Shown here: one piece after another, positions 18,687 through 26,992 of the stretch
Numbering within the stretch: the stretch's first letter is position 1
Layout of the letters: each line of letters opens with the position of its first letter
Assembly: GCF_002101585.1 (NCBI RefSeq)
Contig: NZ_LQOT01000025.1
Span: forward strand, 62,001 to 126,000
Direction of reading: 5' to 3'
Origin: Mycolicibacter engbaekii
GTDB lineage: Bacteria > Actinomycetota > Actinomycetes > Mycobacteriales > Mycobacteriaceae
DNA length: 64,000 nt
Program-made: the position numbers and the translations under genes
Notes under the pieces: model-generated
What the model was told of the DNA's origin: nothing
Seen by the model: the letters and a program-made list of their open reading frames with translations, nothing else
The model's database searches: none

Positions 18687-20849
18687 TTGGGTATCGCAAT
18701 CACCGAAGAACACCGGGAGTTGGCCGGGGTCGCCCGATCGTTCCTGGAAGCGCGCAAGGCTCGTGAGGCGGCCCGGGCGCTGCTGGATGCCCCAGACGAG
18801 TCGCAGGTCTCGTTCTGGGACGAGTTGGCCGGCCTGGGCTGGCTGGGCCTGCACATCGATGAGCAGTACGGCGGTGCGGGCTGCGGGCTGCTGGAACTGG
18901 TCGCCGTGGTCGAGGAGTTCGGCCGCGTCAACGCTCCGGGTTCCTTCGTCCCGACGGTGACGGCGTCCGCGGTGATTGCGGCGGCCGGCAACGAAACCCA
19001 GCGGGCGCGCTGGCTTCCCGGGCTGGTCGACGGTTCGCTGACCGGCGCGGTCGACGTCGACTCGTCGGTGACGGCACACGGCGACGCATTCTCCGGCGAT
19101 GCCTTGGCGATCGGGGCAGGGCTGGCCGATGTCCTGGTGCTGTCGGTGGGGGAGGACGTCATCGTGGTCGCCGCCGATACCGCCGGCGTGCGAGTCGATG
19201 TTCCGGCCAACCTCGATCCGACTCGACGGTCGGGACGGGTCGCGCTGACCGGTGTCGGCGCGGCCGGGGTCGACATCCTGCCCGGCGCGGCAGCGCTGGC
19301 CAAGTCCCTGGCCCGCACCATCTTTGCCGCAGAGGCCATCGGCGGAGCCCAGGACTGCGTGGAGCACGCCGTGGCCTACGCCAAGGTTCGCGAGCAGTTC
19401 GGCCGCACCATCGGAACCTTCCAGGCCGTCAAGCACCACGCCGCCAACATGCTGGTGGCGGCCGAGTCGGCCACGGCCACGGTATGGGATGCCGCTCGGG
19501 CGGCTGCCGACGGCGACGATCAGCTCGCGCTGATGGCCGCATGCGCTGCCACCCTGGCCTTCTCGGCCTACGTGCACAATGCCGAGCTCAACATCCAGCT
19601 GCACGGCGGTATCGGATTCACCTGGGAGCATGACGCGCACCTGCACCTGCGGCGGGCTCTGGTGCTGCGCGGCCTGTTCGGCGGCCGGGACGCTCCGACG
19701 CAGGCGTACGAACTGACAGCCAAGGGCGTGGTCCGGGAGAACTCGATCGAACTGCCGGCCGAGGCCGAGGCGCTACGCGCCGAGGTCCGCGCCGAGGTCG
19801 CCTCCTGGTCCGGGCTGGACGAGGCCGCGTTGCGCGAGCGGATGATCGAAACCGGTTACGTGATGCCGCACTGGCCCAAGCCGTGGGGCCGGGCCGCAGA
19901 TGCGGTCGAGCAGCTGGTGATCGAACAGGAACTGGCCGACGCGGCGGTCAAGCGGCCGGATTACGGCATCACCGCGTGGGTGATCCTGACCCTGATCCAG
20001 CACGGCAGTGCTGAGCAGATCGAGCGGTACGTCGCTGCGGCGCTGCGTAAGGAAGAAGTCTGGTGCCAGCTGTTCTCCGAGCCGGGTGCCGGATCCGACG
20101 CCGCGGCGGTGGCGACCAAGGCGGTCCGTGTCGACGGCGGCTGGGTCATCAACGGGCAGAAGGTGTGGACCAGTGGAGCCCAGCACTGCCAGCGGGGCCT
20201 GGCGACGGTGCGCACCGATCCCGATGCGCCCAAGCACAGTGGCATCACCACGGTGATCATCGATATGGCTGCCGAGGGCGTCGAGGTTCGGCCGCTGCGC
20301 CAGATCACCGGGGGCGCTGAGTTCAACGAGGTGTTCTTCACCGACGTGTTCGTCCCCGACGAGAACGTGGTCGGGCAGCCCAACGCCGGCTGGACGGTGG
20401 CCCGCGCGACGCTGGGCAATGAGCGGGTCAGCATCGGCGGCGGGGCGGCCAGCGCCGACGGCGCGACGCGGGTGATCGTGGACCTGACCCAGCGCTACGG
20501 CGACGACATCGCCGGTGGGCCCGAACGAGCCGGCAGGTTCATCGCCGAAGACCACGCTCTGCGGCTGCTGAACCTACGGCGCGTGGTGCGCAGTGTGAGC
20601 GGCGCCGAACCCGGTCCGGAGGGCAACGTGACCAAGCTGCTGATCGCCGAGCATGTGGTCAAGCGGGCCGGACTGTCGGCCGAGTTGTTCGGTCGCGATG
20701 TCGCGGTGCTGACGGCGCCGGCAAAGGTGACGGGCCTGCTGGTGCTGGGGTCCCGCGGGATGACGATCGCCGGCGGAACATCGGAGGTGACCCGTAACCA
20801 GATCGCCGAGCGCATCCTCGGTCTGCCGCGCGACCCGTTGATCAAATGA
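18687..20849 (+). CDS. Fused two-domain acyl-CoA dehydrogenase (FadE34/FadE22 type)
   Basis: A 720-residue protein with two acyl-CoA dehydrogenase units in one chain. Unit 1 (about 1-345) has AIGGAQDCVEHAVAYAKVREQFGRTIGTFQ and LHGGIGFTWEHDAHLHLRR; unit 2 (about 370-720) has CQLFSEPGAGSDAAAVAT, GQKVWTSGAQ and the C-terminal GGTSEVTRNQIAERILGLPRDP. Length and layout match the FadE6/22/34 group, of which FadE34 acts on steroid side chains. TTG start with AAGGAG 10 bases upstream. Last gene of the operon; ends 17 bp from the convergent DUF35 gene. It would make the enoyl-CoA for the hotdog hydratase at 15187. Confidence 0.93.
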   Translation: MGIAITEEHRELAGVARSFLEARKAREAARALLDAPDESQVSFWDELAGLGWLGLHIDEQYGGAGCGLLELVAVVEEFGRVNAPGSFVPTVTASAVIAAAGNETQRARWLPGLVDGSLTGAVDVDSSVTAHGDAFSGDALAIGAGLADVLVLSVGEDVIVVAADTAGVRVDVPANLDPTRRSGRVALTGVGAAGVDILPGAAALAKSLARTIFAAEAIGGAQDCVEHAVAYAKVREQFGRTIGTFQAVKHHAANMLVAAESATATVWDAARAAADGDDQLALMAACAATLAFSAYVHNAELNIQLHGGIGFTWEHDAHLHLRRALVLRGLFGGRDAPTQAYELTAKGVVRENSIELPAEAEALRAEVRAEVASWSGLDEAALRERMIETGYVMPHWPKPWGRAADAVEQLVIEQELADAAVKRPDYGITAWVILTLIQHGSAEQIERYVAAALRKEEVWCQLFSEPGAGSDAAAVATKAVRVDGGWVINGQKVWTSGAQHCQRGLATVRTDPDAPKHSGITTVIIDMAAEGVEVRPLRQITGGAEFNEVFFTDVFVPDENVVGQPNAGWTVARATLGNERVSIGGGAASADGATRVIVDLTQRYGDDIAGGPERAGRFIAEDHALRLLNLRRVVRSVSGAEPGPEGNVTKLLIAEHVVKRAGLSAELFGRDVAVLTAPAKVTGLLVLGSRGMTIAGGTSEVTRNQIAERILGLPRDPLIK

Positions 20850-20866
20850 TGGGGACGGCGAGGTGT

Positions 20867-21280
20867 TCAGGCCGGGGTGAACACCGGCACGAACGCCTCG
20901 CCGTGCTCCTCGAAGCGGACCCGCAGGGCCATGCCGCAGGTCAGCGAATCCACGTCGCAGTCGACGAGGTTGGTGACCAGTCGCAGACCGGGCTGTTCGG
21001 CGATCTCGACCAGCGCGATGACGAACGGCGTTGGCACATCGGGGTGAAACTGCTGATGCGCCACGGTGTAGCTGTACAGCGTGGCGTTCCCGGAGACCGC
21101 GGCGAAGGTCAGCGGCGCACCGCAGTCCGAGCAGTTGCTCCGGGGCGGATGGACGTAGCGCCCGCAGGGTTCGCACCGCGCGAGATGCAACTTCCCGTCG
21201 GCCCCACCGGCCCAGAAGCCGCGGTTGTGATCATCGATCCCGGGCAGAATCCGGGGGGCGAAAGCGGGCACAGGCGCCAT
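20867..21280 (-). CDS. DUF35 OB-fold/zinc-ribbon protein, partner of the Ltp2-like protein
   Basis: A 137-residue DUF35 protein. An N-terminal helix (GIDDHNRGFWAGGADGKL) precedes a zinc ribbon (CEPCG and CSDCG) and the OB-fold (YSYTVAHQQFHPDVPTPFVIALVEI). It is divergent from the Ltp2-like gene at 21325 with only 44 bp between, and motif D sits in that gap, so the two are probably expressed together and form a complex like Ltp2 with the DUF35 part of ChsH2. Confidence 0.88.
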   Translation of the reverse strand: MAPVPAFAPRILPGIDDHNRGFWAGGADGKLHLARCEPCGRYVHPPRSNCSDCGAPLTFAAVSGNATLYSYTVAHQQFHPDVPTPFVIALVEIAEQPGLRLVTNLVDCDVDSLTCGMALRVRFEEHGEAFVPVFTPA

Positions 21281-21288
21281 TGTTCAAT

Positions 21289-21306
21289 AGTACACTCATT
21301 TATGAC
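21289..21306. promoter_or_regulatory. Shared AT-rich operator/promoter motif, site D
   Basis: AGTACACTCATTTATG in the 44-bp gap between the divergent DUF35 and Ltp2-like genes. TACACT fits a -10 element for the plus strand. An ATG at 21302 opens an eight-codon frame (MTLVTEVS) whose stop overlaps the Ltp2-like ATG. Confidence 0.5.
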
Positions 21307-21324
21307 ATTGGTGACGGAGGTTTC

Positions 21325-22470
21325 ATGATCGAAGCGGCGCGGCCCGCTCCGGTGATCTCGGGTACCGGGATCTCGGGCATCGGGAGGCGGACCGGCATCC
21401 CTGCCGCGGACATGACGGTGCAGGCCTGCACGGCGGCCATCGCCGACGCCGGCCTCACGCCCGCCGACATCGACGGGGTCATCACCCTGGGCGACACCCC
21501 GGCCGCCGAGGCCGCCGCCCTGTTGGGGATCGCCGATCCCGGTGATTTCGGCACGGCCTTCGGGTCCGCGGGACTGCTCACTCCGGTGGTGCAGGCCGCC
21601 GAGGCGGTCGCCTCGGGCCGGTTCCGGCATGTCCTGGTCTACCGCACGGTCCAGATGATCGGTGGCACCGCGCAAGCGCCGAAGAAGGGCGCCAAGCTCC
21701 CCGCCGCACTGTCGGACGTCGGTTATCTGCTTGCCGCCCACGCCTATTCGGCAGCCAACTGGCTGGCGCTGCATTGCCGGCGGCACATGGATCTCTATGG
21801 CACCACCAAGGAGCAGTTGGGCTGGGTGGCGATCAATGCGCGCCGCAACGCCGCCCGCAACCCGCTGGCGGTGTACCGCGAGCCGATCACCATGGACGAC
21901 TACCTCAACGCCAGGCCGGTCTCCACCCCGCTGGGCCTGCTGGACTGCGACGTCCCGGTCGACGGATCCATCGCGCTGGTGATCTCGGTGGCCGAGCATC
22001 GCCGCAACGCCCCCCACGGGGCGGTGGCCATCGAGGCATCCGGCGGGTCCGCCGGGGCGGGCGGATGGTTCAGCCGTGCCGACTATCCGCAGATGGCCGC
22101 CACCGACGCGGCCGCGGAGATGTGGTCGAAGACCTCGCTCAAGCCCGCCGATGTCGACCTCGCCGAGCTCTACGACGGGTTCAGTTTCCTCACCCTGGCC
22201 TGGCTGGAAGCGCTCGGCTTCTGCGCGCCCGGCGAGTCCGGACCGTTCGTGCAGGGCGGCCAGCGCATCGCGCTCGACGGCGAGCTGCCCCTGAACACCT
22301 ACGGCGGGCAACTGTCCGCCGGACGGATGCACGGCTACTGGGTGCTGCATGAGGCATGTCAGCAGCTGCGCGGGTGCGCCGGCCCGACGTCTCTGGCCAC
22401 CCGGCCGGAGGTGGCCGTGGTCTCGGCGGGCGGTGGACCGATCGCAGGATGTGTGCTGCTGTCATGCTGA
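21325..22470 (+). CDS. Thiolase-fold protein lacking the active cysteine (Ltp2-like retro-aldolase)
   Basis: A 381-residue SCP2-thiolase-like protein. Where thiolases have the nucleophilic cysteine it reads TAFGSAGLLTPVV, and the GHPxGATG histidine loop reads [14 protein letters not shown]. Loss of the cysteine with conserved tyrosines (LAELYDGFSF, NTYGGQ) is what is known for Ltp2-type aldolases, which split a 3-hydroxyacyl-CoA at a tertiary carbon. The ATG follows GGAGG. It is divergent from a DUF35 gene and overlaps the next ligase gene. A retro-aldol C-C cleavage is therefore the likely role; the released ketone or aldehyde is unknown. Confidence 0.82.
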   Translation: MIEAARPAPVISGTGISGIGRRTGIPAADMTVQACTAAIADAGLTPADIDGVITLGDTPAAEAAALLGIADPGDFGTAFGSAGLLTPVVQAAEAVASGRFRHVLVYRTVQMIGGTAQAPKKGAKLPAALSDVGYLLAAHAYSAANWLALHCRRHMDLYGTTKEQLGWVAINARRNAARNPLAVYREPITMDDYLNARPVSTPLGLLDCDVPVDGSIALVISVAEHRRNAPHGAVAIEASGGSAGAGGWFSRADYPQMAATDAAAEMWSKTSLKPADVDLAELYDGFSFLTLAWLEALGFCAPGESGPFVQGGQRIALDGELPLNTYGGQLSAGRMHGYWVLHEACQQLRGCAGPTSLATRPEVAVVSAGGGPIAGCVLLSC

Positions 22471-24020
22471 CCCCGGCCACCGAGACGTTGGCGGACATAC
22501 CCGGCGAGATGGTCCGCGCCGCAGCGCAGCACGGCGCAACCGCGGTGCAGGTACACAGCGACGTCAACCCCTACTCGGGGTCGCTCGGTGAGATCTTCGG
22601 GGAAAGCTGCCGGGTGGCCGCGTCCCTGGCGGCGCTCGGTATCGGTCCCGGTGACGTGGTGGCCCTGCAGCTGCCCAACTGGCGGGAGTGCTTCACCGCG
22701 CACGCCGGGATCTGGCTGGCCGGGGCGGTCGCGCTGCCCATCGTGCCGATCTACGGTCCCGCCGAAGTCGCCTTCATCGCCCGGCAGTCCGGGGCCCGGG
22801 CGTTGATCCTGGCCCGCGAGAACCGCAACCGCGACGCCGCCGCGACCTTGGCCGCGCTTGCCGACGTGCCGAGCCTGCAACACCGCATCCTGGTCGGTGC
22901 CGCGCTGCCGGGAACACTGTCCTATGCCGAGCTGGCCGCTGCCGCCGCACCCGGCTTCACCCCGGTCGTCGACGACGACCCGCACCGGCGCTGCCTGCTG
23001 GTGTACACCTCCGGCACCACCGCCGAGCCCAAGGGCGTGCAGCACACTCATGCCAGCCTGCTCGGCGAGGTGGCATCGCTGGACCAGATGCGTTCCTCCG
23101 GGCCAGGTCTGACCACCCTGTCGGTCTTCCCCTCCGGACACATCGCCGGCACGCTCGGCATACTGCGGATGCTGTGCCGGGGCAGCAGCACCATCGCGAT
23201 GGATGCCTGGAACCCCGAGAAGGCCGCGACGCTCATCGACCGCTACGCGGTGGGCTCCTCCGGCGGCGCGCCCATTCACCTCAGCGGGATACTCGACATC
23301 GCGCAGCGCGACCGGCTGGACCTGTCCAGTCTGCGGGAATACACCACCGGCGCCGCCGGAGTGGCCGGCGCCCTGATCCGCCGGGCCGACGGGTTCGGCA
23401 TCGGTGCGTTCCGGTGCTATGGCTCGTCAGAGCATCCGACGATCAGCTCGGGACGCCCGGAGGATCCGCTGCACAAGCGGGCCGACACCGACGGCCGGAT
23501 CTGCCCGGGCACCGAAGTCAGAATCGTCGACGACGACGGCCGCGACGTGGCCGTCGGCGAGCCCGGCGAGATCTTGACCCGCGGCCCCGAAGTGTTCGGC
23601 GGGTACACCAATGCGGAGTTCACCCGCGCCAGCATGGTCGACGGATGGTTCCGTACCGGAGATGTCGGGCGCCTCGATGCCGACGGATACCTCACCATCA
23701 CCGACCGCAAGAAGGACATCATCGTCCGGGGCGGCGAGAACATCTCGTCCAAGGAAGTCGAGGACGTGCTGAGCGCGCATCCTGCGATCGCCGAGGCCGC
23801 CGCGGTCGGTGCACCTGATGAGACCTACGGCGAACGGGTCTGCGCCTTCGTGGTCGTCAACCCCGGCCACAGATTCGACCTCGCCGACGCCGCAGCGCAT
23901 TTCGTCGACTGCGGCTTGGCGCGGCAGAAGACCCCGGAGCGCATCGTGGTGGTTTCCGAGCTGCCACGCACAGCGAGCGGAAAGATTCAAAAGCACGTTC
24001 TCCGAGAACAACTCAGATAG
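22464..24020 (+). CDS. Acyl-CoA synthetase (FadD-like)
   Basis: An AMP-forming ligase of about 518 residues: VYTSGTTAEPKGVQHTHASL, CYGSSEHPT, then DGWFRTGDVGRLDADGYLTITDRKKDIIVRGGENISSKEVE and RTASGKIQKHVLRE with the catalytic lysine. The ATG at 22464 overlaps the Ltp2-like stop; an in-frame ATG at 22449 is the alternative and neither has a good ribosome site, which suits coupled translation. Its place directly after the retro-aldolase gene suggests it activates the acid entering or leaving that step. Confidence 0.9.
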   Translation: MLTPATETLADIPGEMVRAAAQHGATAVQVHSDVNPYSGSLGEIFGESCRVAASLAALGIGPGDVVALQLPNWRECFTAHAGIWLAGAVALPIVPIYGPAEVAFIARQSGARALILARENRNRDAAATLAALADVPSLQHRILVGAALPGTLSYAELAAAAAPGFTPVVDDDPHRRCLLVYTSGTTAEPKGVQHTHASLLGEVASLDQMRSSGPGLTTLSVFPSGHIAGTLGILRMLCRGSSTIAMDAWNPEKAATLIDRYAVGSSGGAPIHLSGILDIAQRDRLDLSSLREYTTGAAGVAGALIRRADGFGIGAFRCYGSSEHPTISSGRPEDPLHKRADTDGRICPGTEVRIVDDDGRDVAVGEPGEILTRGPEVFGGYTNAEFTRASMVDGWFRTGDVGRLDADGYLTITDRKKDIIVRGGENISSKEVEDVLSAHPAIAEAAAVGAPDETYGERVCAFVVVNPGHRFDLADAAAHFVDCGLARQKTPERIVVVSELPRTASGKIQKHVLREQLR

Positions 24021-24036
24021 GCGGAAGGAAACCGAG

Positions 24037-24891
24037 ATGGGCAGAGTAGACGGGAAAGTCGTCCTGGTCACCGGCGGGGCGCGCGGTCAGGGCCGCCGGC
24101 ACGCCGTGCGGCTGGCTGAGGAAGGCGCCGACATCATCTTGTTCGATATCTGTGCCGATATCGAACACAACGAGTACGCGCTGGCCCGCCCTGAGGACCT
24201 GGACGAGGCCAGCCGAGAGGTCGAGAAGTCCGGCCACCGGGTGACCGCGGCCGCCGTGGACGTCCGCGACCGCGCCGCCGTCGAGGCCGCGCTGGCCGCA
24301 GCGGTCGCCGAGATGGGCAAGCTCGATGTGGTGGTCGCCAATGCCGGCATCTGCCCGCTGGGCCTCAACCAGCCGATCGGCGCCTTCGCGAACGCCTTCG
24401 ACGTCGACTTCGTCGGGGTCGTCAACACCGTGCACGCGGCACTGCAGTATCTGTCGTCCGGCGCGTCGATCGTGACGGTCGGTTCGGTGGCGGGACTGTT
24501 GGCGGAGAAGGCCGGCCCAGGTTCGGCGATGGGCCCGCAGGGATCCGGCGGCGCCGGCTACAACCTGGCCAAGCAGTTCATCGACAAGTACACCCTGGCG
24601 CTGGCCGCGCAACTGTCGCCGCTGTCCATCCGGGCCAACGTGGTGCATCCGACCAATGTCAACACCCCCATGCTGCACAACGAGGGGATGTACAAGATGT
24701 TCCGCCCGGATCTGGAGCACCCCGGCGTGGACGACGCCCTGCTCACCTTCCCGATGATGCAAGGCATGCCCGTTCCCTACGTGGAGCCCGAGGACGTCTC
24801 GCATGCGGTGTGCTACCTGGCCTCGGACGAGTCCCGATATGTCACCGGGGTGCAACTCAAGGTGGATGCCGGCGCCAGCCTGAAGTTCTGA
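24037..24891 (+). CDS. Mycofactocin-coupled SDR oxidoreductase
   Basis: A 284-residue SDR. GKVVLVTGGARGQGRRHAVRLAEEGADIILFDIC and the following insert (YALARPEDLDEASREVEKSG) are the marks of the mycofactocin-coupled SDR group, whose nicotinamide cofactor stays bound and is reoxidised through mycofactocin. NAG, the SVAG serine and the YNLAKQF Tyr-Lys pair are present. GGAAGGAA precedes the ATG. It lies 16 bp after the ligase and 10 bp before the LLM gene. It probably oxidises an alcohol of the substrate. The mycofactocin genes themselves are not in the window. Confidence 0.88.
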   Translation: MGRVDGKVVLVTGGARGQGRRHAVRLAEEGADIILFDICADIEHNEYALARPEDLDEASREVEKSGHRVTAAAVDVRDRAAVEAALAAAVAEMGKLDVVVANAGICPLGLNQPIGAFANAFDVDFVGVVNTVHAALQYLSSGASIVTVGSVAGLLAEKAGPGSAMGPQGSGGAGYNLAKQFIDKYTLALAAQLSPLSIRANVVHPTNVNTPMLHNEGMYKMFRPDLEHPGVDDALLTFPMMQGMPVPYVEPEDVSHAVCYLASDESRYVTGVQLKVDAGASLKF

Positions 24892-24901
24892 CGAGGCCGC
24901 G

Positions 24902-25909
24902 ATGAAGTGGGGAATGCCCTGGCCCGGAGCTGAGCTCGCGCAGCGTTGCGAACAGGCGGGCGCTGTCGCCTTCTGTGCCGGCGAGTTCGCCGACACCAGT
25001 GCGTATGTGACGGCTGCCGAGATGGCGCGTTCCACCACCACGGCCAGGACGGGGCCGGGCATCGCCTATGCGTTTGCCCGGTCACCGTTCGTGCACGCCT
25101 CGTCGGTGCGCCACCTCAACCGGATTGCGCCCGGCCGGGTCTTTCTGGGGCTGGGGGCGGGAACGGCACGGATGAACCGCGACTGGTTCGGCGTCGACTC
25201 CAGCCACCCCGCTCGCCGGATGGCCGAACTCGTCATCTGCATCCGCGGTTTCCTGCGGGCCGAGAACGACCAGAAGATCGTGTTCGACGGCGACTTCTAC
25301 TCGTTGAACACCCACATCCGGGCACCGGTCATGGGACCCATCGACGTGCCGATCCTGCTGGGCGCCTTCAACATCCATATGATCCGGACCGCCGGAAGCG
25401 TGGCGGACGGGGTACTGGGCCACCCGCTGTTCACCGACAGGTGGTGGGCCGAGGTGGTCGATCCGCAACTCGAGATCGGCGCTGCCCGGCAGGGCCGGGA
25501 CCCTGCCGGGCTCAAGCGCTGGGGCTGGATCACCACCGTGATCGACAACGAAGACCCGCGGCGAGCGGTCCAGGACGCCAAGCGCCAGATCGGGTTCGAG
25601 CTCACCGTCCGGACCTACGACTCGCTGGTGGACCTGCACGGCTGGCAGGACGAAGTCGCGGCGATCCGGGCCGAGTTCGCCAAGGGCAACGCCCGCGAGC
25701 TGGGCAAGCACGTCAGCGATGACATGTTGTGGGCGATGGCGGTGTGCGGCGACACCGCCCAGGCCCGCGAGATGCTGGCGGCCCGGCGGCGGCTGCCCGA
25801 CATCGGATTTTTCTCGCCGCCAGGCTTTCTCGTCAGTCCGCGGCGCCGACAGCGCTACGGAGAACAGGTGATCGAGGCGTTTGCCGAGAATGGAGTAGTT
25901 CTGACATGA
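24902..25909 (+). CDS. LLM-class flavin/F420-dependent oxidoreductase
   Basis: A 335-residue luciferase-like monooxygenase-fold protein. FCAGEFADTSAYVTAAEMARSTTTARTGPGIAYAFARSPFVHA and RVFLGLGAGTARMNRDWFG match the LLM barrel; VPILLGAFNIHMIRTAGSVADGVLGHP is the cofactor-side loop. In mycobacteria many of these use F420 instead of FMN, and the sequence alone does not decide. Its stop overlaps the ATG of the AveC-like gene, so the two are coupled. It may act as a reductase or Baeyer-Villiger-type oxygenase on a cyclic intermediate. Confidence 0.85.
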   Translation: MKWGMPWPGAELAQRCEQAGAVAFCAGEFADTSAYVTAAEMARSTTTARTGPGIAYAFARSPFVHASSVRHLNRIAPGRVFLGLGAGTARMNRDWFGVDSSHPARRMAELVICIRGFLRAENDQKIVFDGDFYSLNTHIRAPVMGPIDVPILLGAFNIHMIRTAGSVADGVLGHPLFTDRWWAEVVDPQLEIGAARQGRDPAGLKRWGWITTVIDNEDPRRAVQDAKRQIGFELTVRTYDSLVDLHGWQDEVAAIRAEFAKGNARELGKHVSDDMLWAMAVCGDTAQAREMLAARRRLPDIGFFSPPGFLVSPRRRQRYGEQVIEAFAENGVVLT

Positions 25910-26928
25910 CCACAAGTTCTGTCACCACCGATGGTGACACGATGAAACAGCTCTGGGTGGGGGCCAAGGAGTCGCCGCCCATCGTATGGCTGGCGCGGCT
26001 CGGCGCGGTGTTCGTGGTGTTTCAGCTCTACGTGTACCTGCGCTGGATCTTCTCGGACAGCTTCGCGTCCACACCTGCTGGACCCGATCCGATCCCGGCA
26101 TCATCGATGTTCTGGATCCGGTTCTGGGAGATCGGCTGTGTGCTGCTGGGTATTGGGCTTCTCTGGTGGATCGTGCGCAAACTCCGGGCCGAGCGGGAGT
26201 TTCCGCCGATCGGGATCTTCGTGGTGGCCTGGCTGCTGGCGGCCTGGCAGGACCCCGGGGTCAACGCGACCCGTCCGGTCTTCGCCTACAACAGCGGCTT
26301 CTTCAACCGGGGAACGTGGGGCGAGTTCATTCCCGGGTGGGTGAGCAAAGGCGCGGAGAATCCCCAGCCCCTGATCTACTTCCTGGCCAGCTACATCGTC
26401 TTGACCCCGCTGGCGATCATGGGCATCGACAAACTGATCGGCCGGCTGCGCACCGCCGCGCCCCGGCTGAACCGGGCGGGCGTGCTGGGGTTGATGGTGC
26501 TGCTGTTCACCGTGATCGACATCGTGATGGAGCAGTTCTTCCACCGGGTCGGCCTGTGGACCTACCTCCGCGTGGACGGTTCCTGGTCGATCTTCACTGG
26601 GCACCTGTATCAGTTCCCCTTGTACGAAGGCGTTTTCTTCGGGGGCATCGTGAGCACGTTGTCGATAGCCATCTACTGCTTCCGGGACAAGGACGGCCGG
26701 ATGATCACCGACGCCGGGATCGAGAAGCTGCGCAACAAGCGCGTGGTCCCGCTGGTACGCATCCTGGCTCTGACCGGCGTGTTCAACGTGATCATGATGG
26801 TCTTCATGCTCGGCTTCAACCTGGTGAATCAGCACGCCGACACCCAACCGGCGCAAGACATCCCGAGTTACCTGCACCACGATATGTGCGGCCTGGGACC
26901 GAATCCGCCGTGCCCGCCGCTACCGTGA
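25906..26928 (+). CDS. Spirocyclase AveC-like membrane protein
   Basis: A 340-residue integral membrane protein with about seven to eight hydrophobic segments (for example VWLARLGAVFVVFQLYVYL, IGCVLLGIGLLWWIV, LIYFLASYIVLTPLAIMGI, GVLGLMVLLFTVIDIVMEQ). Conserved-looking polar stretches between them include AYNSGFFNRGTWGEFIPGW and FTGHLYQFPLYEG. This resembles the AveC family, named for the avermectin spirocyclase; many mycobacteria carry homologues of unknown function. It is the last gene of the Ltp2-ligase-SDR-LLM operon and is followed by a strong hairpin. AveC activity on the island substrate is a guess. Confidence 0.75.
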   Translation: MTTSSVTTDGDTMKQLWVGAKESPPIVWLARLGAVFVVFQLYVYLRWIFSDSFASTPAGPDPIPASSMFWIRFWEIGCVLLGIGLLWWIVRKLRAEREFPPIGIFVVAWLLAAWQDPGVNATRPVFAYNSGFFNRGTWGEFIPGWVSKGAENPQPLIYFLASYIVLTPLAIMGIDKLIGRLRTAAPRLNRAGVLGLMVLLFTVIDIVMEQFFHRVGLWTYLRVDGSWSIFTGHLYQFPLYEGVFFGGIVSTLSIAIYCFRDKDGRMITDAGIEKLRNKRVVPLVRILALTGVFNVIMMVFMLGFNLVNQHADTQPAQDIPSYLHHDMCGLGPNPPCPPLP

Positions 26929-26944
26929 CCGGCTGAGCCGGTCG

Positions 26945-26970
26945 GGCGCGCCCCGGGTTCGGGGCGCGCC
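26945..26970. terminator. Hairpin terminator between convergent genes
   Basis: GGCGCGCCCC, six-base loop GGGTTC, then GGGGCGCGCC: a perfect 10-bp stem 16 bp after the AveC-like stop and 22 bp before the stop of the convergent SDR gene. No U-tract follows, as is common in mycobacteria. It can serve both strands. Confidence 0.7.
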
Positions 26971-26992
26971 GGCGGCTACGCGGTGTAGGAGG

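Noticed and set aside
16721-19339. Very long open frame on the minus strand (872 codons)
   Set aside because: It lies opposite the crotonase, APH-like and FadE genes, has low-complexity Ala/Ser/Arg composition, no start signal and no family motif; it is a GC-rich shadow.
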